A stretch of DNA of 64,000 nucleotides, from assembly GCA_050184115.1 (NCBI GenBank), contig JBFXAQ010000004.1:124001-188000 (forward strand). The letters run 5' to 3'. Shown piece after piece: positions 1 to 7,156 of this stretch. Origin of the DNA: JACKNG01 sp050184115 (lineage in GTDB: Bacteria > Pseudomonadota > Gammaproteobacteria > Ga0077536). The notes beneath the pieces were generated by a model. The model ran no database searches. It had not been told where the DNA came from and saw only the letters and a list, made by a program, of their open reading frames with translations. Made by a program: the position numbers and the translations under genes. How positions within the stretch are numbered: the stretch's first letter is position 1; every line of letters begins with the position of its first letter.

Positions 1-618
1 GACGGCCTGCCGATTGTCTTCATCCTGTCGTTTGCGATCGGCGTGATGCTGGCTATCCAGGGGATTCACACACTCAAGCAATTCGGCGCCGAGACGCAGG
101 TGGTGCTCGGCATTGCGCTCTCGGTAACACGTGAGTTCGGCCCTCTGATCACCGGGATCCTGATCGCTGGCCGCTCGGGTTCGGCGCTGGCCGCGCGTAT
201 CGGCACGATGAACGTCAACCAGGAGATCGACGCCCTGCGCGTCATGGGCATCAACCCCGTTCGCTACCTGGTTTCACCGGTGATGGTCGCGATGATCATC
301 ATGTTGCCTCTCGTGACTCTTTTCTCAGACCTCGCGGCGATGCTCGGGGGGGCAGTGTTCTGCAATGTCGAACTCGGCCTGAGCTATGCCGCCTACTGGG
401 ACCAGAGCACGTCCTTCATCACCGCGGATGATATCTTGCAGGGGCTGTCGAAGAGCGTTGTGTTCGGCATCATCATCGCGTTGGTCGGGGTGACCAACGG
501 TTTCATGGTCAGCGGTGGTGCCGAGGGCGTGGGCAGGTCGACCACCCGTGCCGTGGTGCTGGCGATTTCCTACATCGTCCTGGCCGACATGGCCTTCACC
601 TATTTCCTCAATCAGTAG
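1..618 (+). CDS. MlaE-family ABC transporter permease (5' end outside window)
   Basis: Integral-membrane permease of an MCE/Mla-type phospholipid transporter of the inner membrane. The frame is open from base 1, so the gene starts upstream; about 205 residues are visible. The part seen has the family's hydrophobic segments and the conserved region around GPLITGILIAGRSGSALAA, followed by AARIGTMNVNQEIDALRVMG, which in this family is the cytoplasmic helix that contacts the ATPase. It ends 11 bp before the ATPase gene, and an MlaD-like protein and a lipoprotein follow, giving a permease-ATPase-MCE-lipoprotein operon. Family assignment is firm. The substrate (phospholipid or other lipid) is inferred. 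Confidence 0.9.
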   Translation, partial: DGLPIVFILSFAIGVMLAIQGIHTLKQFGAETQVVLGIALSVTREFGPLITGILIAGRSGSALAARIGTMNVNQEIDALRVMGINPVRYLVSPVMVAMIIMLPLVTLFSDLAAMLGGAVFCNVELGLSYAAYWDQSTSFITADDILQGLSKSVVFGIIIALVGVTNGFMVSGGAEGVGRSTTRAVVLAISYIVLADMAFTYFLNQ

Positions 619-629
619 GAATCGGGGCA

Positions 630-1436
630 GTGAGCGCCGGGACAGCGGGAGAGGTGGCTGCTATCGAGGTCGCCAATCTCGTCACCCATTACGGCCCGCG
701 TCTGATTCTCGACGGTGTCGATTTCAGGGTTGCCAGCGGCGAAATCATGGTCATCATGGGCGGCAGCGGTTCGGGCAAGAGTACCCTGCTGCGACACCTC
801 CTCGGTCTGCATACACCGACCAGTGGCTCGATCCGCCTCCTAGGCAAGGACATCACCAGGGCCAGCCCGGACGAACTGCACGATTTGCGCACCAACATGG
901 GCGTATCGTTCCAGGGCGGCGCCCTGCTCAGCTCGATGTCCGTGGCCGAGAACGTCATGCTCCCCCTGCGCGAACACACCCGTCTCGACGAACAGACGAT
1001 GAACATCGTCGCGCGAATGAAACTCGAAGTGGTCAATCTGGGCGGCTTTGGTGACCTGCGCCCGTCGCAGCTCTCGGGCGGCATGATCAAGCGTGCTGCG
1101 CTCGCCCGCGCCATCGTCATGGATCCCAAGCTGCTGTTTTTCGACGAGCCGTCGGCGGGTCTGGACCCGGTCGTTGCGGCCGAACTCGACGAGCTGATCC
1201 TCAAGCTTCGCGACAGCATGCAGATGACCATCGTCGTGGTGACCCACGAGTTGGACAGCGCGTTCAAGATTGCCGATCGCATCACCGTGCTCGATCATGG
1301 CAAAATCCTGCTGTCCGGGACGGTCGAAGAAGTGCGCAATTCGGACATCGAACGGGTCCAGGACCTGCTCAATCGTCGGCCGCGCGAAGAAGAAGTCGAT
1401 GCTGACGAATACCTGCGCCGACTGACTGAGGGATAG
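630..1436 (+). CDS. MlaF-type ABC transporter ATP-binding protein
   Basis: Cytoplasmic ATPase that powers the MCE lipid transporter. The GTG start at 630 follows the permease stop by 11 bp and gives 268 aa, normal for MlaF. Visible motifs are Walker A GGSGSGKST (about residues 44-52), the signature LSGGMIKR with the MlaF-like GGM variant, Walker B LLFFDEPSAGLDP and the switch His in VVVTHE. The C-terminal tail is short and acidic. A 155-bp gap separates it from the MCE gene, which is longer than usual for this operon, but the same-strand order supports one transcription unit. Confidence 0.93.
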   Translation: MSAGTAGEVAAIEVANLVTHYGPRLILDGVDFRVASGEIMVIMGGSGSGKSTLLRHLLGLHTPTSGSIRLLGKDITRASPDELHDLRTNMGVSFQGGALLSSMSVAENVMLPLREHTRLDEQTMNIVARMKLEVVNLGGFGDLRPSQLSGGMIKRAALARAIVMDPKLLFFDEPSAGLDPVVAAELDELILKLRDSMQMTIVVVTHELDSAFKIADRITVLDHGKILLSGTVEEVRNSDIERVQDLLNRRPREEEVDADEYLRRLTEG

Positions 1437-1525
1437 CCTGGGCGTAGGGCGGGACGTGGGTCGGGGCGGACGTGCGGCATGAACGTGGCGTCATCCTCGG
1501 CACGGTGAAGCGGTAGCGGGATGCA

Positions 1526-1540
1526 GCACCGTAGCGGTGC
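1526..1540 (+). other. Small hairpin between ATPase and MCE genes
   Basis: GCACCG-TAG-CGGTGC is a perfect 6-bp stem with a 3-nt loop in the 155-bp gap. No U-tract follows, so it is not a classical terminator. It could stabilise an mRNA end or attenuate downstream expression. Nothing else is recognisable in the gap. Confidence 0.3.
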
Positions 1541-1591
1541 GGTAGTCGGTCGGCATCTCTAAGGGCGGTTTGGGGGGCGCAACGAGCGCAG

Positions 1592-2599
1592 ATGAAGCGC
1601 GACACCATCAATTACACGCTCGTAGGGGCATTCGTCGTGGCCATGGTCGCGGCTTTCGTCGTTCTGCTCGTTGCCGTCACCGGACGAAGTGGCCCGACCG
1701 ATCTCTACTACGTCGAGTACGACAACGTATCTGGACTCAAATTCGGTACGGGCGTCTTTTACGAGGGCTACCGCGTGGGGCAGGTGGAGACCATCGAGCC
1801 CGAACGCAGCGAGCGCGGCGTGCGCTACAAGGTTTCGCTGAGCGTGGCATCCGGCTGGAGTATCCCTCGTGACAGTATCGCCGGTGTCGAGGCGTCCGGC
1901 TTGATATCCGCGGTGTCCATCCAAATCGACCAAGGCAGTGCAGACGAGATGTTGGCGCCCGGCAGCTTCATCGACGGCCGCGGGCAGTCGGATATCTTCT
2001 CGGTTCTGAACCAGGCAGCGAGCGATTTCCGGGTATTGTCACAGGAAGGCGTGATGCCGGTGCTGCAGAATCTGAACGAGCGCGTGACGCAGGTAGCCGA
2101 TGAACTCGTACGTTTTCGTCGCGACGACCTGTCGCCCTTCGTGCGCATGCTGCATGAGCGGGTGGACCAGGAACTGATCTCGGAAGCCCATCGGCTTCTG
2201 ACCGATCTCGACGACAGCGCCAGAAGCTTGAAGGAAATGGTCGGGGAGGGTAACCAGGCGCGGGTCCGTGACTTCCTCGCGCACATCGACGACGTTGCCG
2301 TGAACCTGAACGGACTGGTCGACCGTATCGAAAGTACACGGCAACAGATGAGCGGGGTGCTCGGTTCGCTCGGTGAACTCGTCACCGAGAATCGCAACGA
2401 GATTCGAAACTCCGTCGCCACCACCGAACGCTCGATGGCGGAACTCGAGCTCGCGCTCAAAACCATCAACCAACATCTGAGCACTATCATGAACGATGTG
2501 GAAGGTGGCGCTCGTAATATGAACGAGTTCGCCCGCGCCGTGCGGGATAATCCGTCGCGCCTGATCCGTAATTCGAGTGGTGCGGAGCCGGGCCAATGA
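1592..2599 (+). CDS. MlaD-like MCE-domain protein
   Basis: Periplasm-facing substrate-binding or tunnel component of the MCE transporter, 335 aa. One N-terminal membrane helix (about residues 9-31, rich in Val/Ala/Phe) is followed by an MCE domain (about 40-125, with the segment VSGLKFGTGVFYEGYRVGQV) and a long C-terminal helical region with heptad-like spacing from about 135 to 310. That region resembles the helices that form a channel in PqiB/LetB or MlaD-like proteins. It is longer than E. coli MlaD (183 aa). Its stop overlaps the next start as ATGA, so translation is probably coupled to the lipoprotein gene. Confidence 0.88.
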   Translation: MKRDTINYTLVGAFVVAMVAAFVVLLVAVTGRSGPTDLYYVEYDNVSGLKFGTGVFYEGYRVGQVETIEPERSERGVRYKVSLSVASGWSIPRDSIAGVEASGLISAVSIQIDQGSADEMLAPGSFIDGRGQSDIFSVLNQAASDFRVLSQEGVMPVLQNLNERVTQVADELVRFRRDDLSPFVRMLHERVDQELISEAHRLLTDLDDSARSLKEMVGEGNQARVRDFLAHIDDVAVNLNGLVDRIESTRQQMSGVLGSLGELVTENRNEIRNSVATTERSMAELELALKTINQHLSTIMNDVEGGARNMNEFARAVRDNPSRLIRNSSGAEPGQ

Positions 2600-3207
2600 C
2601 CCGATGTAATGTGTACCCGCGTGTCGTCGTGCTTGCCATAGCCATGGTCCTCATCACGGGCTGCGGGAGCTTGTCGTCGCCGCCGGCCGATACTTTCTAT
2701 CGCCTCGCCCCGCGGGCCATGAGTGAGGTGCCACCACCGGCTCCGGAGGCTGCGTTGATTTTCGTGCCGCCGTTCGATGCCAGCGGTGTCCATGGCGAAC
2801 GCGCATTGATCTATGCACACGCCGACGACACGACACTCGAGCAATACCGCTACCACTACTGGATCGACAGCCCGCGCAACATGTTGCAACAGGGGCTGGC
2901 CGACGCGCTGCGGTCGCGCCTCGGCGTGCACGCTGTCACTGAGCCGGTCGGAGCGGCCGGAACATTGCGTGGACGCATCGTGCGCTTCGAACGACTTATA
3001 GGGGCGGACGGCGACCGCGCCGTGGTCGCAATCCATATCGACCTCATGGCAGAGCACGGGCGCGTGCCGTTGCTGACGCGTGACTACGAGGCGGCCGTTG
3101 CAGTGAGGGACGATTCGATCGCAGGGTTCGTTGCGGCGATGAACGCAGCAGTCGACGAGGTCGTCACCAGGATTGTCGACGACTTCGCGGCGCGAGGGAC
3201 ATCGTGA
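2596..3207 (+). CDS. ABC-type transport auxiliary lipoprotein (PqiC/YmbA-like)
   Basis: Putative outer-membrane lipoprotein partner of the MCE transporter, 203 aa. The N-terminus is a type II signal peptide ending in the lipobox LITGC, so Cys23 would be lipidated. The rest is soluble and begins with the family-typical DTFYRLAPRA segment. The start overlaps the MlaD gene by 4 bp. Instead of the MlaB-MlaC pair found in E. coli mlaFEDCB, this operon uses an auxiliary lipoprotein, as in Pqi-type operons. Family call is good; its exact role is inferred. Confidence 0.8.
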   Translation: MTRCNVYPRVVVLAIAMVLITGCGSLSSPPADTFYRLAPRAMSEVPPPAPEAALIFVPPFDASGVHGERALIYAHADDTTLEQYRYHYWIDSPRNMLQQGLADALRSRLGVHAVTEPVGAAGTLRGRIVRFERLIGADGDRAVVAIHIDLMAEHGRVPLLTRDYEAAVAVRDDSIAGFVAAMNAAVDEVVTRIVDDFAARGTS

Positions 3208-3247
3208 CGCGATCGTTGCCGACGGTCGTTCTGGCGTAGGGGGCGTG

Positions 3248-5494
3248 ATGCGGAAGCTGTTGAATGGCCTGAAGGAGAATTGGGTCCGCGTATCGCTCGC
3301 GACACTCGTTCTCGTCGTGTTCCTGCTCCACGCTTCGACGGCCTTGCGCCTTGGTTTCATAGACCAGATGGAGAACCTGGCGTACGACGCCCACCTCGAG
3401 TGGACGGTGCCCAACACCCGCGACGACAGTGTCGTCATCGTCGATATCGATGAAGTCAGCTTGCGCGCGGAGGGTCGTTGGCCCTGGCCGAGAGCCAAGC
3501 TTGCGCAGCTGGTCCAGCGCTTGTTCGACGATTACGAGGCGCGCCTCGTCGGGTTCGACATCGTCTTCGCGGAGCCGGACGAGAGTTCCGGACTCAAGGT
3601 GTTGGAAAAGATGGCGGATGCGCGCCTGCGTGACGACGCGGAGTTTCGCGCAGCGCTGGACGAGATACGTCCCTCGCTTGATTACGACACGATTTTCGCG
3701 GATGTGATCGGGAACTATCCGGTCATCCTGGGCTATTACTTCAACATCGATGCCGGCGACGGTTCTGACACACCACGTGTGGGTGCCCTGCCTGCTCCCG
3801 TGTTCGGCAAGTCCGTGTTCCAGGGCAAGAACATCCAGTTCCTGACCGCGTCGGGATACGGCAGCAATCTGGCCATGTTGAACGAGCGGGCCGCCGGTGC
3901 CGGGCATTTCACCCAGGAACCCGATCGAGATGGCGTCGTGCGGCGCGTGCCGATGCTCGTCAAGTACGGCGATGCCTATTACGCTTCATTGTCACTGGAG
4001 ATCGTGCGCCGGGTGCTGGGCGTCGACGACATCGTGCCACGCTTCGAAAAGCCGTTGTTCGATACGCGCGGCTATCCGGGCCTCGAATGGTTGATGGTGG
4101 GACCGGCCGCGATCCCTGTCGATCACCGCGCGAAGACGCTGGTGCCGTTTCGGGGCAAGCAAGGCAGTTTCGAGTACGTGCCAGCTGTGCAGGTTCTGCA
4201 TAACACAGCGGACAAGGCGTCGCTCAAGGACAAGATCGTGCTGATTGGCACCAGTGCCCCGGGTTTGCTCGATCTCCGTGCCACGCCGGTCGGCGAGGCG
4301 TATCCCGGGGTCGAGGTCCACGCCAACCTGATCGCCGGCATCCTGGAAGGTTCGGCCCTGCAGGCACCCGCTTACACGCTCGGGGCCGAGGTCGTGCTGC
4401 TGTTCATCGTGGGGATCGGCATGATCGTCGCGGGTTCGGTGCTCAGCCCGCTCTACACGACCCTGTTCACCGTGGGGGGCATTTTCGCTTATGTGATTTT
4501 CAACCACATCGTCTGGGCCAATGGCGTAGTGCTACCGATCGCGTCGGGCGTGCTGATGGTGCTGACGATGTTCCTGCTGCACATGTCCTACGGATATTTC
4601 GTGGAGACGCGCGGCAAGCGGCAGATCACAGGCCTGTTTGGTCAATACGTGCCGCCCGAACTCGTTGACGAGATGGCCAAGGCACCGACGGCGTATTCCC
4701 TCGAGGCGGAAAGCCGTGAGCTGACCGTCTTGTTCTCCGACGTGCGCGGATTCACGACGCTCTCCGAAGGTTTATCGCCGCGCGATCTGTCGGAGTTGAT
4801 GAACCAGTTTCTCACCCCGATGACCGCAGTCATCCATCGCAATCGCGGCACCATCGACAAGTACATGGGGGACGCCATCATGGCGTTCTGGGGGGCGCCG
4901 CTGCCGGATGGCGACCATGCCCGACATGCCCTCGAGGCCGGAATGGCGATGATTGCCGGGCTCGATGAGCTCAATCAGGCTTTTGCCGAACATGGTTGGC
5001 CGGCGGTGCGTATCGGCGTCGGTATCAACACCGGCTTGATGTCGGTCGGAAACATGGGTTCCGAGTTTCGCATGGCCTACACGGTGCTGGGCGACGCCGT
5101 GAACCTGGGCTCCCGCCTCGAGGGCCTCACGAAGAACTACGGGGTCGCGATCATCTGCAGCGAGAGCACGGTTGCCGCAGTGCCCGAATTCGCCTATCGC
5201 GAACTCGACCGCGTGCGCGTCAAGGGCAAGGCGCAGCCCGTCGCGATCTTCGAGCCTCTATGTCGGAAGGAGGAACTCGACGCGGCATGGAAGAAGGAGC
5301 TCAAGCTCTACCACGACACCATGCGCATGTACCGCATGCAGGAGTGGGACATGGCCGAGCTCAATTTCCTCAATCTCAAGCAGACCTCGCGCAGCCCGCA
5401 GCTCTACGAGATCTACATCGAGCGTATTCAGCACTTTCGCAAGGAGCCGCCGCCAGTCGAATGGGATGGCGTGTTCGACCACAAGACAAAATAG
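3248..5494 (+). CDS. CHASE2-domain class III adenylate cyclase
   Basis: Predicted membrane receptor making cAMP from ATP, 748 aa. The ATG at 3248 is chosen because translation further upstream lacks a membrane anchor and looks non-coding. Order: N-terminal TM helix, periplasmic CHASE2 domain (about residues 35-360, with VVIVDIDEVSLRAEGRWPWPR and KIVLIGTSAPGLLDLRATP), three TM helices (about 380-455), then the cyclase domain from about 485. Visible catalytic features are LFSDVRGFT (metal Asp), DKYMGDAIMAFW (Lys typical of ATP specificity) and LGDAVNLGSRLE. The C-terminal 90 residues are charged. It converges on an FHA/phosphatase/kinase operon whose kinase carries its own CHASE2 domain. The ligand is unknown. 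Confidence 0.92.
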   Translation: MRKLLNGLKENWVRVSLATLVLVVFLLHASTALRLGFIDQMENLAYDAHLEWTVPNTRDDSVVIVDIDEVSLRAEGRWPWPRAKLAQLVQRLFDDYEARLVGFDIVFAEPDESSGLKVLEKMADARLRDDAEFRAALDEIRPSLDYDTIFADVIGNYPVILGYYFNIDAGDGSDTPRVGALPAPVFGKSVFQGKNIQFLTASGYGSNLAMLNERAAGAGHFTQEPDRDGVVRRVPMLVKYGDAYYASLSLEIVRRVLGVDDIVPRFEKPLFDTRGYPGLEWLMVGPAAIPVDHRAKTLVPFRGKQGSFEYVPAVQVLHNTADKASLKDKIVLIGTSAPGLLDLRATPVGEAYPGVEVHANLIAGILEGSALQAPAYTLGAEVVLLFIVGIGMIVAGSVLSPLYTTLFTVGGIFAYVIFNHIVWANGVVLPIASGVLMVLTMFLLHMSYGYFVETRGKRQITGLFGQYVPPELVDEMAKAPTAYSLEAESRELTVLFSDVRGFTTLSEGLSPRDLSELMNQFLTPMTAVIHRNRGTIDKYMGDAIMAFWGAPLPDGDHARHALEAGMAMIAGLDELNQAFAEHGWPAVRIGVGINTGLMSVGNMGSEFRMAYTVLGDAVNLGSRLEGLTKNYGVAIICSESTVAAVPEFAYRELDRVRVKGKAQPVAIFEPLCRKEELDAAWKKELKLYHDTMRMYRMQEWDMAELNFLNLKQTSRSPQLYEIYIERIQHFRKEPPPVEWDGVFDHKTK

Positions 5495-5499
5495 AAGGT

Positions 5500-5517
5500 C
5501 CGCTCTACGGGGAGCGG
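5500..5517. terminator. Hairpin between convergent cyclase and FHA genes
   Basis: CCGCTC-TACGGG-GAGCGG gives a 6-bp stem right after the cyclase stop, in the 64-bp convergent gap. There is no T-run on either side, so any termination function is weakly supported. Confidence 0.35.
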
Positions 5518-5558
5518 CGGCAAGCTAGCGTCAAAAGGAAGCGTTGGCGAATTCGCAA

Positions 5559-6299
5559 CTAGCGGACGAGACTGAATTCCATCTTGATCCCGGCGAGTTC
5601 GATGATGTCGCCGTTTTGGATGGCGTAGGCTTGGGGCCCGATGGGTTTGCTGTTGACGACCGGGTAGTTGTCGTTCTTACCGTCACCCTCGATATGGGTG
5701 AGGAAGTACCCCTGCGGCCGGCGTGAGATGACCGCGACCTGCGTCCCCGGTTTGCCGAGCGTGATCAGGGCCTTGGTCAGCTCAAGTTCCTTGCCGGCGA
5801 TGGGACCGTTGAGAACCTGGAGCTTACCGAGCGGCATTCCGCCGGCTGCGGGCTTCGCCGCTGCAGCGGCGGGGCCAGCGCTCGGTGCGGCGGCAGCAGG
5901 TGCGGCGGCCGGGGCGGCCTGCTCCGCAGCCTTGGCCGCGGCTACGGCTGCGCTCGCCGAGCCCGGCCTGATGATCATGGTCTTCTCGAATTCCTCGTCG
6001 TCGGCGGTTGCGTGCTCGTTGACGTACTTCAACTCGTGCTTACCAAGGCCGATCACATCGCCGTTACGCAGCGCATGCTTCTTGACCAGCTTGCCGTTGA
6101 CGTAGGTCCCGTTGGTACTGCCGAGATCCTCGAGGAAGGAATCGTCGAGAATAGTGATGATGAGGGCGTGCTTGCCACTGACGGCAAGGTTGTCAATCTG
6201 GATGTCGTTGTCTGGTTTGCGACCGATGGAAATTCGCTCCTTGTCCAGCGGAAACTCCCCCAGTACCGCTCCGTTCATGCTCAGAACCAATTTCGCCAT
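5559..6299 (-). CDS. Protein with two FHA domains joined by an Ala/Pro-rich linker
   Basis: Phosphothreonine-recognition adaptor, 246 aa, cytoplasmic. The N-terminal FHA domain (about residues 20-95) shows ISIGRKPDNDIQID, SGKHALI and GSTNGTYVNG, the motifs that form the pThr pocket. A linker of Ala and Pro (about 118-155) follows. The C-terminal part (about 158-246: ALITLGKPGTQVAVISRR, then IQNGDIIELAGIKMEF) looks like a second, diverged FHA fold. The gene lies 13 bp downstream of the PP2C phosphatase and is in line with the CHASE2 kinase, so it is probably a substrate or reader of that kinase. The first FHA domain is clear; the second is inferred. Confidence 0.88.
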   Translation of the reverse strand: MAKLVLSMNGAVLGEFPLDKERISIGRKPDNDIQIDNLAVSGKHALIITILDDSFLEDLGSTNGTYVNGKLVKKHALRNGDVIGLGKHELKYVNEHATADDEEFEKTMIIRPGSASAAVAAAKAAEQAAPAAAPAAAAPSAGPAAAAAKPAAGGMPLGKLQVLNGPIAGKELELTKALITLGKPGTQVAVISRRPQGYFLTHIEGDGKNDNYPVVNSKPIGPQAYAIQNGDIIELAGIKMEFSLVR

Positions 6300-6312
6300 C
6301 GTTCTGTCCTAT

Positions 6313-7143
6313 TCAGCTGCTTCTTTTGAGAAAGCGATTGATTTTAGCCGTCAGGCTCGGCGCGTCCGTACGCCCTTTGAGCGGGCGAACGAGCACGACC
6401 GAGATGTTGTCCTTGCCACCCTTTTCGTTCGCCAGGCGGACCAATTGACTGGCCGCTTCTACAAGATTAGCACTATATTTACTTAGGGTTAAGTGAATTT
6501 CTTCATCATCTACCATATCATTGAGGCCGTCGGAACAGAGCAGATAGATCTCGCCTGCCTGGACCTCCTGTTCCTGTACATCGACCTCCACGTTCAGCTC
6601 GATTCCGAGTGCGCGGGTGACGAGATTCTTGGGTGTGTTGGCGGCTGCTTCCTCGGCCGTGAAGAAGCCGCGGTCGATAAGTTCCTGAATCAGCGAGTGG
6701 TCACGCGTCACCTGAACGAATTCGTTCCCCCGCAGCCGGTAGACACGGGAATCTCCCACGTGGGCGATGCTGACCTTGCCATCGCGGTATAGAACCACGA
6801 CCACGGTCGTCCCCATGCCCTGGCACTGCGGGACCTCTTGTGCAGTGCGGTAAACCTCGGCGTTCGCATGAATGATGGCGTCCCGCAGGGCACGCGACCC
6901 GGGACCCAGCGCGCTGGCGGCGGGGGAATCGCCGGCGCCGCCCCTGGCCAGGGAATTGGCCACCTCGTCGAGGATCAACTGGGCGGCAATCGCGCTGGCG
7001 ACCTCGCCGGCCTTGTAGCCACCCATGCCGTCAGCCACGATGGCGAGACCGAGCTCGCTGTCGGTAACCGCGCTGTCTTCGTTGTGAGGCCGCTTCTGAC
7101 CGGTATCGGAGAGGTTGGCGACTTCGATGATGGGCTTGGCCAC
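6313..7143 (-). CDS. PP2C-family Ser/Thr protein phosphatase
   Basis: Metal-dependent phosphatase that would reverse phosphorylation by the upstream kinase, 276 aa. The GTG at 7143 is chosen: it lies 13 bp after the kinase stop with a GAGGA element before it, whereas an upstream ATG at 7218 would overlap the kinase by 62 bp. PP2C motifs are present in order: TGQKRPHNEDS, AIVADGMGGYKAGEVAS, GMGTTVVVVL, AHVGDSRVYRL, VTRDHSL, LLCSDGLNDM and GGKDNISVV, which carry the metal-binding Asp residues. It sits between kinase and FHA genes in one operon, the same trio found near T6SS or Stp/Pkn modules, but no secretion genes are present. Confidence 0.93.
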   Translation of the reverse strand: MAKPIIEVANLSDTGQKRPHNEDSAVTDSELGLAIVADGMGGYKAGEVASAIAAQLILDEVANSLARGGAGDSPAASALGPGSRALRDAIIHANAEVYRTAQEVPQCQGMGTTVVVVLYRDGKVSIAHVGDSRVYRLRGNEFVQVTRDHSLIQELIDRGFFTAEEAAANTPKNLVTRALGIELNVEVDVQEQEVQAGEIYLLCSDGLNDMVDDEEIHLTLSKYSANLVEAASQLVRLANEKGGKDNISVVLVRPLKGRTDAPSLTAKINRFLKRSS

Positions 7144-7156
7144 GCGGGCGGTTTCC

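Noticed and set aside
1825..3498. 557-codon minus-strand frame opposite the MCE and lipoprotein genes
   Set aside because: Antisense to two well-recognised genes; Ser/Arg/Thr-rich low-similarity translation typical of GC-rich shadow frames.
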